Shown one piece after another: positions 1 through 12,783 of a stretch of 64,000 nt of DNA. The DNA is taken from NCBI GenBank assembly GCA_973895155.1, contig OZ316891.1, positions 30,008,001 to 30,072,000 of the forward strand, in the 5' to 3' direction. The position numbers and the translations under genes are program-made. The DNA is from Marsupella aquatica (lineage: Eukaryota; Marchantiophyta). The notes beneath the pieces were generated by a model. That model was not told the DNA's origin. It was given only the letters and a program-made list of their open reading frames with translations, and ran no database searches. Position 1 is the stretch's first letter. Every line of letters begins with the position of its first letter.

Positions 1-340
1 TGGAACATCTCCCCCAAGTAATTTATTGTTTACTACGTATACCTGTTCTCTCACGCAGTGGGCCCTCAACTTTTTAACATGCATGTAACAAGTATTTTAT
101 CTAAAGCCAGGCGGGAAGCCACGGTTACAAGGTGGGAAATATATAAGACTTACTCCATATATATTTGATATATATTTGATACAAGTGACCTACATGGTTT
201 TGAGGTAACGATGGATAGGAATCTTGAGCCTGCTCTGAAATGGCTAGAAGCAAATAATGCTCAGGTACTGAAATTTACTGAAGTTAATTTGATAGATAAA
301 ACAGTCAAATGAATTAATCCAGTTTGGCATATATAGTGGG
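1..340. repeat. Dispersed repeat, copy 1 of 3
   Basis: The block opens with a phrase like ACATCTCCCCCAAGTAATTT and ends with a stretch on AATAGTCAA followed by TTTGGCATATATA. Diverged copies of both ends recur at about 4922-5190 and 6405-6615 in the same order. No coding potential was seen. It looks like a decayed interspersed repeat of unknown class. The stretch from 340 to 1640 holds only short open frames and no recognisable gene. Confidence 0.5.
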
Positions 341-1642
341 CTCTCCCTAAGTGCAAAATTCATACATGCATAACCTGAATAACTGCAAGCTTCCTCTTCT
401 TGGCAGATGCTGGGCACACTAACTCTTCATTTTCTTGCATCTTTTTGTCCGGGCCTTTCGTAAGTGCAAACATAGCTAAAACGTTTTGCTAAATGACACT
501 TTATAGAGTGAAACGTTTTGCTAAAGGGCAACTTTATAAGTGCACAACCTGGATAAGTATTTACTAAAGTTGTATATAGCTAACTGTCTTGATCAAGTGC
601 ATTCCTTCGAGTGGAGAGGTACAAAAGTTAATTAGTAGACTAAAATGAAACTTACCTAACATGGTCGATTGGGTATAAGGCCATTATAAGGAATTAAAAC
701 CTTGTCTAAGTATAAAAAGGGGAGTTGCATACTCAGGACTGGGAGAATGCTTAAATACAAACTGGTTTAAATAGTCAAAATTAAAGTCTCAGGTCACCTG
801 AGCCCAAATAATGATACATGCATGCCTTGAAAAACACTTTGCAACCCAAGTCCTTTCCCTGGTCCTTGCACAACATCTCGAATATTTCCCCTAATATTCT
901 AACATACCTTTAGGATGATTTAATTCCAAAGGTTAAGTCACACAGCCTAGCATCACCTCCCAAATGCTACAAGCTAGCATGCCTCAACTCATGAGACCTA
1001 GTCAGAGCCTTGCATGCACAATATGAGTCTGAAATGTTTTGAACATACCTTGAGGGTAATCTGGTTTAATTCAAATGTATTATGCACAAAATGTAGAGTC
1101 ACCTCCCAAATGCAACAAGTATGCCTAACTTGGACAATGTCTTGAGACCCATTTTAAGCCTTGGATAACCTAGAGCATAATCAAATATTTGTGATATGCT
1201 TTCAGTATGCTGATTGACTTCAAAAGGTCCAAACAGAAAGTTTAGTGTTAATTAGCTTGCAAGACAAAGCAGCTGCAAGCATGCCTTGAACACAGTTTGA
1301 AATGGAAATTGTGCACAACTTACCTTGGGATCATTGCTACTAACATGCCTTGAGGGTGGGTCTACAATTAAAGCGTAGGCCATGGACGGCAACCATGACA
1401 CCAAATGGGATATTTGTAACACCTTGATTGTACAATTTATAGTTTGGCATGTCTTAAAGCTTCCAGACACATTGAATTGAAGGTACTATTGTGCATTTTG
1501 CATGAGTACTGAAACAAACAAAAGTATTAAGTATTAAGCAATTGAATAATTATATTATGCAATGAGCGCCTTGCCTGGCCTCCTCGCGATTTGTTCCAAG
1601 TGTCCTCACCAGGACACCTGCCATGGGGGGCAGCGATATTCA

Positions 1643-2000
1643 GCATAGACGACAATCGCAACGACAAGCCCATGAACCATGCAACGCACAAGAATCGACA
1701 CAGAGAGATATGTGGTTCACCTCCACATGAGGCTACGTCCATGGGAACACACAAGAGCTTTACTGCACTCTAGGCCGACCAGCCATCGAGCCGGCCATAC
1801 CAAGCATCCACAGCGCAAGCTCTCCCTATCTCTCAACTAGCTCCGTAACAATGAGCCTGAGTTCCCTAGGGGCTGGCACCAGCCCTGGCTATATACACAG
1901 CATCACTATTACCGCTAACCTTAGCTAAGTCCTAACCTGAGTTAGCCTAACTGTGGTTAGCTCAAGAGTCACAAGACTAATCGAGCAATACCTAACAAGC
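1643..2000 (+). repeat. Long direct repeat, left copy
   Basis: About 350 bp here are repeated in the same orientation at 60397-60735 with many scattered differences. Shared landmarks are the GGTTCACCTCCACATGAG phrase, the ACTGCACTCTAGGCCGACC phrase and the run of GCTAACCTTAGCTAAG-like words near the end. No protein was recognised. The two copies may be parts of one interspersed element family. Confidence 0.7.
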
Positions 2001-2960
2001 GAGTGGGAGGCAGGGTGGGGGGAGGGTGGAGGGGGGAGTGAAGGAGGGACGGCAAACGAGAAAAAGATAAGACAGAAAATAGTGAAAAAGGGGGAATAAG
2101 GGGGGTTTACTCAGGGGTTTAGTGTTTCAAAGCAGAAAAAAGGGAAAGGAAAAAAGCAAGGAATAAAACCATTAGACTCACTTTGCCACACTTTGGTGGT
2201 GGTCATAGCCTATCTTTGACAAAATGACATTTTTTACTCAACAACATCGTTCTTCAATAAGATATTTTGGGCAAACGAATTCTTTTAACATGTACGTTGA
2301 TGGACCAGACATGTTTTGAAGTGTGACCAGGCTTCTTGTTTGGGCTGGCTGCCACAATTTTTTTCTAAATGTAAAACGCAGCATGATACACAAGGTTTTC
2401 TATATATCAAACCCAGTTTCAAAACACAAAAACTTTAACCAGTGAACCTTATAAGTGAGGACAAATAACATTTGCATCAATTGTACTTGGTGAACTTAAT
2501 TTGACCACTTGAATCGCGACCATAGTTTGAAGTAAACCGGGATGAATCTAAAAAGTATAAACAATGGACCAACAAAAACTGTCTTTGAACAAAATTTGTT
2601 TTGTGTTCTCTAACCCATGTTGTTTTTTCCTCAATGTGAAAGGCAATAGTCCATACAAACCTGTATTTGACAAATTTGACACAAAATGACATCCTTTACA
2701 CGTACAACAATAACTTTGGTACAAATGAATGTCATCTTTTACACATGGTTATCTTTTGCATACCATCATCAATTTCATAAACTACATTTTTATAATATCA
2801 TTATGCAATTGATGTTGTTAAATAAATGACATCATATACTTAACAACATCAATTGCATAATGATATTTTGTGGAACAAAATCTCTTACTCAAGGACATGT
2901 TGTGCATAACATCCTTTAATGTATATTCTTAATGGTATATTTCATGCAACTTAATCTATT
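2000..2960. repeat. Low-complexity and AACAACATC-rich repeat block
   Basis: A G-rich stretch (2005-2110) is followed by AT-rich sequence with many TACTCAACAACATC-like words. The same vocabulary occurs at 60040-60360, there upstream of the long direct repeat rather than downstream of it. No gene was recognised. Confidence 0.45.
2794..2867. repeat. Perfect 28-bp inverted repeat (hairpin)
   Basis: Positions 2794-2821 are the exact reverse complement of 2840-2867, with an 18-bp spacer. It is AT-rich and lies among AACAACATC words. It could be the core of a small fold-back element or just a cruciform-forming palindrome. Confidence 0.8.
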
Positions 2961-3756
2961 GAGCAACAACTTTTGACTTCTATATGCAGCTCACTGGATT
3001 CAACTCGTAGTACATTTTACACACAATCATGACCAAATGTTGCAAGACTACTAGACTGCCTTCTTTGGATATTTGTAGGTCCCTCAATTCTAAATGAAAT
3101 GTGACGCTATGTCATGGCTCACTTGAAATAGTAGCCAATCTGTTTCTAATGCACCCACAAACATCAGATTCCATTGGATATCAAGGGAGATATATGCCTA
3201 GTGTCAAAGTTGGTTGAGTTTATTTGAATTTTGATTTGTTGCGGGAGAAAGCAATGAATTTGACTTGTTTCATGTCTTTGCTTTGGTCTAGAGATTGTAT
3301 CCATCCACATCAACACAAAATCTATGACCAAATGAGAGTCATATCTTGATGAGATTGGCAATGGTTTTTATTTTTATTTTTGAAATACTAAATATCTATT
3401 TTTTCAAAATAAATGAAGCCATCCAATCGTTGATCTGCTTACAACATAATCTTGACCATCCAGTGCTTATTGTATAAAATAAAAATCACTATTCATCCAC
3501 TCATGGAGGCATATAAGGTATCAAAAAATCTTGATGAAATATTCTACTAGGGTCACTAGTCTGGGGTTTTGTAATTTTGACAACCAAGCAATATATAAAA
3601 TATTACATATGAACTCCAAATTACTCAGACAATATATCCCTTCATCATATTTTTGGTCTACATCCTCAAATATCCTGAATATGCAATGGTGCAAGGTGTG
3701 AACAAACATTTTAATTAAGGCCATTCTGAAAATGATAAATTGTACACACCATATCC

Positions 3757-4125
3757 AGAGATTCTGCAAGGCTCTCCAAGGCTTAATTTGGGTCCCAAAA
3801 TGCTTACAGTTACGATGCGGTGGTATCATTTGGGAAGCAATTATAGGCCTTGCGAGTGAACCCTTTGAGTCAAATCATCCTAGCCCTCGCCTTATGTAGG
3901 AAATATTCCAGAGGTTGTACAAGGCTTTGGGTCTAAAAAATGTTTACAATGAAGGCATTCTTTTATCATTTTGACCATCTTTTGGGAAGCGATGCGAGGC
4001 CTTGTGACTGAACCCTTTGTATTAAATTATCCTCACCTTATGTTGAAAATATTCCAGAGATTGTGCCAAGCTTCGGGTTTTATCATTTGTTTTTCAAGGC
4101 ATGGTTGTATCATTTGGGAAGGGCA
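3757..4125 (+). repeat. Diverged tandem repeat, about 150 bp, 2.5 copies
   Basis: Units start near 3757, 3914 and 4059. Each carries a GGAAATATTCCAGAG-like phrase, a TATCATTTTGGGAAG-like phrase and GAGGCCTTGTGA followed by TGAACCCTTTG. The copies differ at many positions. No coding role was seen. Confidence 0.65.
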
Positions 4126-4429
4126 AGAATAAACAAGGGATTCTCAAGACATGCTCACATCATGTGCTGGTCGACACTCTTTTGTACCAAGCAGGAGCGT
4201 CAAGGCCAGGCACTGGCTACAGGAGGGGATGACCAAGTGCGAGAGCAATCCTCCGAAATACTTCAAGACAGTTCACCTAAACAGTCAGGTCGATGATTAG
4301 TCTGATTTTGCAAAGCTGATGCTGACTTGGTTCCCTTGTTAAGCAATAAATACTGGCTGCATTTTAGCAGGACTTTACTCACACCCGATGGATATCCTGA
4401 GTCATTCCCAGTCAGCCAATTAGTCTTTT

Positions 4430-6615
4430 CTTTCAGTTTTGTTTGGTGTGGAGGGACAGAGAACGCTCCTTATATAGTTCCTGCTGGCAAAGTTTTCATG
4501 TGTTGCTCTAGATGGAAGGACGGCCCTGATGGATAGAGTCGCCTCCAACCGGGCCTCCAACCTTCCTGCCTGACTGTCCGCCCTGTTGGGTGCCTAGTAC
4601 GTACCCTTATCCTTACATTTAGTTGGTGGTTTTAGATTTTCCAGTATGTTTTGGCTTGCATAATAGTGCTGTGTTTTCTTTGAGCACCTCTTTCATCAGG
4701 CCTATGTGGCCACTTTATCAGTTATTTGGATGATTACAGGTCTCCTGGGCTTAGATTGACATTCTCTTGATTAGTTCTTCTCCGGTTATATAATATGGAC
4801 TTCTCTTCTCCATTAATATAATTAGCTACGTAGTTTACTGTCCTATGCACAACACTTGAGAGAGTCTAAATGTGTTTCCAACACCACTAATTAGACTCAC
4901 ATAAGCGACTCATCCTATATTCATCATCTCCCCCAAGCAATTTACTGTTTACTTTCTCAAATTAATTCCTACGCGACCTGTTCTGTCAGGGGGTTAGTAG
5001 GCTCAAGTTTTTCACATGCAACACCCAGTTAGAGCCTTAGTGCTTATGTGCAAAATATCACTTACTGTATATATTTCATACAAATCACACTCTGGTTTTG
5101 CTTGGTGACGTGACGTCTGCTGCACCGTAAGATCATGCTCAGAATCTACTGAAACTTTAATAAACTAAATAGTCAACCCGATTTGCCATATATATATATA
5201 TATCATTTACAGTTACTACTTTGTGGATTTTGAATTTCTCAAGTTGGATGAATTTGTAATATCCTTTAGTTTTGTTTGGTGTGGAGTGACCACGATTGCC
5301 GCTCAGTTTGGTTGTGGCAATGTGGCCACGGTTGTCACTATACATGTAAAAACAGCCTTGACAGCTGTTGACCGCTTCACAGCTTTTGACCTTGTTGTCC
5401 TATGTGGTAGAGTACTTACGGATGCATATTTATTAGTTCCAAGTCTTTTTTGATTAAAAGTTCCTGAGAAAACTTATTTAGACTCTCAGAATGGGAGAGT
5501 AATATCCACTGTGAAAAGCACTGTTGAGCTAAGAGGGAGGATAGTCCCCAGAGTCAGTACGTGAGCATTCGTCCCATGAGGGCAGGAGCAGGAGTAGGTG
5601 GGACTAGTCCCAATGTAAAGCAGTAGGGCGGTAAGTAGTGTACGTGTTAGTAACAGTAGTGTGTTAGTTGAGCTTAGCATCTATCCTATTTAAATAGCCC
5701 CCTAAATTTCAACATTTTTGGCTTGGGATGACCTTTGTTCCTTTCTATTTTTCTGGGGATCAGTGGACTGATGTTGCCCCCGGCCCTTCGGCAGTTTTTG
5801 GATGTCTTATGTTCTCCTGGGTTACTATAGGGCTCTCATATTGTTCGATTCCCAAAATGAAAAGATACTCTTGAGTCCTACTACTCTTCTAAAGTCTATT
5901 GCTTAGCTGCATGCCCCCGTCAATTCCTGTTCTTACCGGTTCTTCATTAATGTACTTTTGAGTAGGAGTTGTATACCATAATAATATATAGCGGTTTCCT
6001 CTCTCTCTCTCTCTCTCTCTGCGCGTGTGTGTGTTTTTATCTGAGGACCAATGCAATACTACTCGGTAGTTGCAATTACAATCCCTCTACCTACATGTAG
6101 GTCCACTGGTTTGATGTTATATATACCATCGTAAGTAGTTTCCTACTTATATATTATATTTATATTTAGAATAATATAGCAGAGTTCTTTGGTGGGGGCT
6201 TCCAAAGTGGTGTGCGGGTACTTCTAGGTTGCTTGGACTTGGATTGGTCTTTGTTTGATTATATATATCACTCTCAGATTATAATATGGACTACTTTTCC
6301 CCCCTGCCTAATGTTTGGCTTCCGTTGAATCCTCATTATTAATAAAATTTAATCTGTTATTTCTTTACTCCCATTGAAAAAATAGGAGCAGAGCCGGCCT
6401 GTTATTGGCAGCATCTCCCCCTAGTAATTTCATTGACAGTCTGGTATGTTCTGGGATGGCGTCGAAACTGCCCGGCCCAAATGCAATTCATGATGAGGTT
6501 TTGGAATTTACTGAAACATCAATAAATAAAATAGTCAACTGAACATATTCAGAGTTTGGAATTTACTTAAACTTCAATAAAGTATATAGTCAACCCAATT
6601 TGGCATATATGCTCA
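4430..6615 (+). repeat. Duplicated repeat tract, two diverged copies
   Basis: A segment starting with TTTAGTTTTGTTTGGTGTGGAG-like sequence at about 4433 recurs at about 5265. The following landmarks (an ATATAATATGGACTTCTC-like phrase at 4790 and 6280, and the ATCTCCCCC block at 4925 and 6409) recur in the same order. This suggests an old tandem duplication of a unit of 0.8-1.5 kb. It includes a CT/GT microsatellite near 5998-6033. No gene was recognised between 3360 and 7140. Confidence 0.5.
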
Positions 6616-7140
6616 AGTACATTCACTACTTTTAAGAATTACAGGCATTGCGCTTCACAATTTGACTTATGCTAGCTTGAGAATTCAAAGTTTACTTTAA
6701 TAGTAGTATTTCGTAAGTGCTAGATAGGCCTCCCGCCATGTATCAGTATACGTAGACAGATCCTACCGGTGCGGCCTTGTATTGCAAATCATTGTCCCAG
6801 ACAAATAGTTGAATAGTCTACCATGCTTCACGGAGAAATCTTTGGCTTTTAAATGCTAAAGACATTAAGAGAGCCAGAGCACGGTTTGCCAGATAGATGC
6901 CCGATATATACTACTATTCGGAATTTGAACTTCCCGCTTGATGTAGCGCGCGCCTGCGTTTGCGCCCACGTTTGGAATCAAATCCCATTCGACTCTTTTG
7001 GGGAATTACATTTTTGAATGTTAGACTACTTGAATCAACTAAGTGATCACGTACAAACCCCGAACCTCCCTATGTTTGATTGCACTTCCTGAGTTGCAAA
7101 ATCTTGTCTAGCTGCTGCTTGTCAATCTGCCGGCCTAACC

Positions 7141-10100
7141 ATGAGGTCTTCGCTATACGCAATGAAGGAAGGAGAATTGGCCAATTCTTTGGCCAAGTTT
7201 CTCAAAATGGATACATACAGACAGAAGATTGTCGACAATTGCATAGATGGGTCTGTATTTCAATGCTCAGAAGACGAGGTTGATGCTCTTCTCAAGGAGT
7301 CTGGGTTCACCATCCCTGGTCATCGAATGAGAATCAGAAAATGGGTCGAAGAGTGCAAACGCAAGGGATCTGTGGTTGATCAACTTGAGTTCAGCATGCC
7401 TGCTCCAGTGCGGCCAACCTTGGGAGAGGGATCAGTCAAACATGACTCCCCAACATTGCTACGAAAGAGTGGAACAGTAGGAGAGGTTGGAAAGGGTAAA
7501 CAATTCTCCATGCAGACTTCAACATCAATGCAAACCTCAACATCGATGCACACTTCAGTTGAATTTGAGTCTCACAAAACAATGCAGCACAAGGTACGTA
7601 CGTACAACACAGTTTAATTGAGATTGTTTAGTATATTTTACTGGTAATGTCTACACACTTGGAGTGTTTGGCACATCTACTGTACGTTAGACCTGGGGCT
7701 CATCCCCTATTGTACCCATGCTCTTCTCCAACGACAAGCCTGCATGTTCCATGTTGTCTGATGTATTAATCTAGAATGAAGGTGTTAATTTCGATCCTAA
7801 CGTATTCCCTTATGTCTCGATCAGAGGGAGCAATTGAGATTTCCAACTTACGAGGAGATATTCAAGCAGAAGAAAACTGGTCGTAAATTACTCCAAGCCT
7901 GGCCTCATGCCTGCTTAGCGCATAATGAGAACTTGAGGACGATTCGGAAGTGGTTTTCTGAACCTGAACAGAGGCACTTTATGGAGCATGATTTCAAACA
8001 AAATGCAAGTCTTCGGACAGAATGCCTTGATTTTGCAAGGTCAAGAATGGATGACCTCCGGCCATTGGTATTTGTGGATGATGTAGAGGGAACTGTGGCT
8101 TCAATGCGTTGGAAGCTTGAAGATGTCTACGAGGCCATCATCAATCGCAAACATGAATTCACCAAGGGTGAAAAGAGGAAATTGGCAAAACTGGGTAAGC
8201 TGAGTGGTCCATTGTTTCTCAATATTGATGTCGGATGATTTAATTTTTTGGGGCTCAGAAGTGACGGAGTAGGGTGGTCCAGTGTTTCTCAATTTTGATG
8301 TCGGATGATTTTGTTGGGCTCAGAAGTGATGGAGTAGGCAAAGATGTTAAATGGGTCAGACATGCTTTATCTGAGATTGAACTTGCAAGACGTACATTGA
8401 TTCAGAATCTTAGTTACCATATTAATCTATTGAATATATTCGGTTTTGTCAGGTGAAGAAGACGCTTCGCCTACCAAGGCACGTACACCTCAACCCGAAC
8501 CCCAGGTGATTCTTACCCAAGATGACAAGGACTTGCTAGAATTCAATAGCAGGCCAGAGTATGAGATGCTTCTTTATGCCACTCCTACTCAGCTGACAGC
8601 CTTAGACATCCACAAAAGGCAAAAGGGAAAGGATTGCAAAAGAGATGACGCAGACTTATTTGGGAAGGGGAAGGTTCTGGCAATCGCCAAACAAAATCCA
8701 TATAAAGTGTACCAGATCAAGATTACCCACCTCTGTCCTGAGACATCGTCTAGGTTGGCTGAATACTACATTCCGTGTGGCCCACACAGCGCAGACTTTG
8801 ACACCCAATTGTGCATGCTAGACCTGGTAAACTCTCTATTTCTTTAATAAGCTCTTGCATGACGTTTGTATATTGTGGACAAATCACATTACTTCCAATT
8901 CAAGACTTTGTCGGCATAGCTCAATCATCCATACATGTACTTACAGACTTAATTATCTTTCTTATTGTGCAGGGTACTAAGATTCAAATAGCACAACCCT
9001 ATACTGCGCTAACTCCACAACCACCAGCTGACATCACTTCAGATTTAGTGAATCAAAGTACTGAAGTTTTGGATTCCACATCTTGTGATCAGGACAAATC
9101 TGACAATGTGACCATGGAGCACCAATTTCCTGCAGTTCAGCGAAGATTGAGTAAGGGCAGATCTAGTCTGGGTTCTAATGGGACTTCAGATTCGATCCAC
9201 AACTTGGATGAATTTGGTAAAAAAATTGTGCAGATTACTCCTACACGTGACTCATCCAGGTTGTCCAAGTCAAGGAGAACAGTGGATAACTCAGACTCAC
9301 CCTCCCCTTTGACAGAGGTATATATAGGCATAGTTATCAAGGGAATCTCAAGCTACGTATTTTCTTTTACTGTACTACTTCTTTTTGTTGTTAGCTTACC
9401 CTATATTAATATATGTTTGTACTTGTTTTGCAGGTGACTGTCAAGTTGGAAAGTAGCCCAATTGACAAATCTGACAATGTGACCATGGAGCACCAGGTTG
9501 AATTTCCTGCAATTCAGCAAAGATTGAGTAAGGGCAGATATAGTCTGGGTTCTAATGGGACTTCAGATTCGATCCACAACTTGGATGAAGTGGGTAAAAT
9601 TTTTGTGCAGATTACTCCTACACGTGACTCATCCAGGTTGTCCAAGTCAAGGAGAACAGTGGATAACTCAGACTCACCCTCCCCTTTGACAGAGGTATGT
9701 ATAGGCATAGTTATCAAGGGAATCTCAAGCTACGTATTTTCTTCTACTGTAATACTTTTTTTTGTTATCTTACCCTGTATTAATATATGTTTGTACTTGT
9801 TTTGCAGGTGACTGTCAAGTTGGAAAGTAGCCCAATTGAATTGCATAGAAAGAAGCCATCACCCAACTTGGCTTACGGACGCAGGATTAGTGGTCAAAAG
9901 AAATCACAATCGAAAGCCACATTGTCTAGGTGTCTTGCTGATTCTCAGTCAGAAAGAGAAATGGAGACAGAAGTGACAAATGAGAAATCCTTTGAGGAGC
10001 TCATGTCAAGCCCCTTGTCAAGGCCAACCAAGTTTCAGGCTAGCTTCAGTAACAAAGAGAACATTTTGGCAAGTTTACCCAAACCAAGGGGGCCATGTCC

Positions 10101-11021
10101 TGGAGAGGACAATGGTGTGAAGATGAGAAGTTTAAAAGACATCACTAACTCCAAACCGTTGTCTGTCACAGCAGTCACAACACCGCTACTTGCTTTCCAG
10201 GTTTGTAATTCACATGATTATAAAACTCTGACTAGGTCCATGTAATCCATGGACCTACCCATGGACTATGATTATAACAATAATAGAGTTCTGGAATTCT
10301 CAGGCTTGTCAGTGTGGGTGTGGGCCTGCTGGGTGGTGCCTCCTAGTGATCCTGGATTTCCCTTACCTCTATTCTGTCATTTTTGTTGCAGACATTGAGT
10401 GGCAGCCCAATTCACCCTCCCGACACTTCCAGGTTATTTATATTCTATCATTTTCTGTGGCCATTCTCTTTTGCAGGCGTTGAGTGGCAGCCCGGTTCAC
10501 AAAGTTCCACGTTCAAAATCTACAGCACCTGTTCTGAACTGCAAGACAAAGGTAATCATTTAGTCTAGATACTTTAGCCCTTATTTATTTGTGCATTAGA
10601 GTATTTTTTTTAATTTGAGGTATGAAAAGATACTGAAATCCTCATGCTATTAAATTTTGTTTGGTGTGCATGCGCGCAGGAATACACACAGTACACTACA
10701 AGCCCTATTACAAGCTCAAAAACAAATTGGAATCGGTTAACCTATCAAGCCCAAGTCAATGTCTGTATATTGGTCATGAATGTCAAAAACCGTAATGAGG
10801 TGGAGACCAAGATAACAGATTGGATTGGTACTAAAAATGCTAAATGTAGAGTGGGCAAAAAATTATTTGCTGGACACTTGAAGTATGGCGTGGTTGAAAA
10901 AATAGAAATGGTGACCAATTGGGCGCTTGATGCTGGAATAGTGGAGATAGTAGATGCTCCACCTATGGTAAAGGGTAGGCTAGATTTAACCATGGATAAT
11001 CTAAGGCTTGGTGAGGATTAA
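7141..11021 (+). CDS. SAM-domain protein, nine-exon gene
   Basis: The molecular role is not recognised beyond an N-terminal SAM domain, usually a protein or RNA interaction module. Exons inferred from GT-AG sites that keep frame are 7141-7593, 7825-8194, 8453-8826, 8973-9317, 9434-9694, 9808-10200, 10477-10551 and 10680-11021, giving about 870 aa. An extra 41-nt exon at 10392-10432 would break the frame if included. The SAM domain covers roughly residues 8-75; a conserved-looking GHRMRIRKWVE helix ends it. The middle is Ser/Thr/Lys-rich and probably disordered. The C-terminal 110 aa (QAQVNVCILVMNV onward) looks folded but matches no family I know. Exon 5 is a duplicate of the end of exon 4. 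There are no internal stops, unlike several neighbours, so the gene is probably functional. Confidence 0.8.
8211..8336 (+). repeat. Intronic tandem duplication, about 65 bp
   Basis: Two adjacent copies of a segment running from GTGGTCCA through TTTCTCAA and GATGTCGGATGATTT to GAAGTGAYGGAGTAG lie in the second intron of the SAM-domain gene, directly after the donor at 8195. A functional role is not evident. Confidence 0.75.
9092..9807 (+). repeat. Tandem duplication of exon plus intron
   Basis: The block from GACAAATCTGACAATGTGACC (9092) through the following intron to the acceptor at 9433 is repeated from about 9464 to 9807. Unit length is about 375 bp and the copies are nearly identical, so the event is recent. 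Both copies keep the reading frame, adding one extra Ser-rich exon of 87 aa to the SAM-domain protein. Both introns use the same donor and TTTTGCAG acceptor. Confidence 0.85.
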
Positions 11022-11792
11022 TATGATATATGTCATGTTTGACTTCAGCAACCGAATCCTAATATATAGAGATCTAGGGTTCACTAGTAGTTGACTAGTA
11101 GTCAATAATATATAATGGCCAACATATATGTTAACTGTAAAAGATACCTATGCAATTAGGTGGATACAAATGTAGTAGACTTTTACCAATTGTACATTGA
11201 TACAATTATTGTAATTCAATGGAGGCTGGTGCTACTACCTCTAGCTCCTGCTATTTCCTATATAGTATTATATTTGTCAGTGAATTGAAATACCAGCATG
11301 AGTACTTTGTCTTATGCTCAAAAGGTTGAATTGGTTTGCTTTGTCTACTAAAAGAATAATGTTTGCTTAAATAAATATTTTAAATTATAAAAATTGGACA
11401 ACTGAGATGAAAAGAGATCGAGCCTTCTTATTAAGGTTGGCAAAACAAGAAACACTTCTCATTATAATATTCAGGTATATACGTTGACAAAGAAAACGTT
11501 TACTGTACTAGGAATATTGAATTCTCCAAATAGGCTGATGTAAATCAAGGAATATACAAAATACCCAAATCATTTTGCAAAAGTAGGATTTTACAATACG
11601 CCAAAGTAGGATTTTACAACATGCCTATGATTTATCTTCAAGGACTTTGTCCCACATGTGAAATCTGGGTATATTGAAGTTTCCTATGCCGTCCAAACAG
11701 CCAACATAACATCCCGGGGAATGTTTCATAAACCCATTTAAGGTCAGTTTCCCCACTTCTTTGTCAAAAATATGGGGGAAATGGGTTTACAT

Positions 11793-12065
11793 CTAGGATA
11801 TTAGCCAAGGTGGGGGTAAGACAGAAACTCCTTGTGAAACAAGAAAGGATCCAATCAAGTGCTTCAAGTATTCTCCATCAGAAAATATGAACTTTTCATC
11901 CAAACATTCAATAACCTCCACCATTACATGATCCGGACCTAACTCCACCGTGTGACAAATCCTGGTGGGATCACTACTAAAAATCTTTCCCATCCCAACC
12001 AATATCTTTGAGCCAAACAATCCGACCATGTCACCCACTTCAAAAGACAGGATGGTCGTAGACAT
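11793..12065 (-). CDS. Small protein resembling plant DUF8039-type domain
   Basis: A 90-aa open frame starting with ATG at 12065. Its layout is a hydrophobic VGDMVGLFGS strand, a GKIFSSDP motif, a VELGPDHVMVEV strand and a terminal PPP. This order resembles the C-terminal domain (DUF8039 type, STDP and ELG motifs) often attached to plant transposon-related proteins. That comparison is from memory of the pattern and is not proven. No upstream exon was identified. It may be a lone exon of a decayed transposon gene. The remaining DNA from 11022 to 14400 shows no other convincing gene. Confidence 0.4.
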   Translation of the reverse strand: MSTTILSFEVGDMVGLFGSKILVGMGKIFSSDPTRICHTVELGPDHVMVEVIECLDEKFIFSDGEYLKHLIGSFLVSQGVSVLPPPWLIS

Positions 12066-12299
12066 TTTAGTTTTGCAATAGCAATATATAATATTTGTTA
12101 GCCACTTTACATTATTCGGTTGCCCTTATCTCAAATTATCCGAATCCCAAAACGATGCCACTCTATCACAAAACTTTCTAAAAAAAAGAAGGTTCTCTAA
12201 AGATCAGAGAATAATGTTTTGGATATTATGTCATCTTTGTAGCTCAGATTGGAATTTAAGGTGCCCCGCATCTGGGCTTTGTTGATTAACTTAACTCAA

Positions 12300-12391
12300 G
12301 GTATCAGTACCCTACCGCCCGCGGGTTGTGAACAATACTTATTGAGGTATCAGTACCCTGCCGCCCGTGGGTTGTGAACAACATTGATTTC
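12300..12391 (+). repeat. Two-copy 46-bp repeat with CCCGCGGG dyad
   Basis: GTATCAGTACCCTRCCGCCC is followed by G(C/T)GGGTTGTGAACAA, twice, 46 bp apart. Weaker relatives sit near 12545-12575 and 12705-12735. The same CC-CCCGCGGG-YYGTG core forms the array at 20.4-21.0 kb. Confidence 0.7.
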
Positions 12392-12755
12392 GCTTCATTC
12401 AAGAGATGCTCCCTCCAAGAAACAGTATTCTTTGTTATATATATATATATATATATGTGCAACATCTACAAAAGGTGTCTAGCTAAGGGTTAACTGGCTC
12501 TAGTAAGTTTTGACACCAAGTATCATTGTGTACCCAACAATCAACTCAATACCCCACAACCCACGGGTTGCAGGGTACACAAATTCATCGACCATTAGTA
12601 GGCTGGCGGCTGATAAACCTTATCAATAACTAGAATGTAATAACATTTTTATGAAAACATTACAAGAAATTCTCTTGAATTCTATCAATCAGAGATGGAG
12701 GACCCTACAGCCTGTGGGTTGTGCGGTGTACAAATTTTAGGACCCCGGGTGTGGA

Positions 12756-12783
12756 TATATAAACCCTAAACCCTAAATATCCC
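12756..12783 (+). repeat. Short plant-type telomere-like repeat
   Basis: Contains AAACCCTAAACCCTAAAT, that is, two to three CCCTAAA units. This is far too short to be a telomere. Such interstitial telo-box sequences are common in plant genomes. Confidence 0.7.

Noticed and set aside
12756-12783. Telomere
   Set aside because: Only two to three CCCTAAA units inside the window; an interstitial telo-box.
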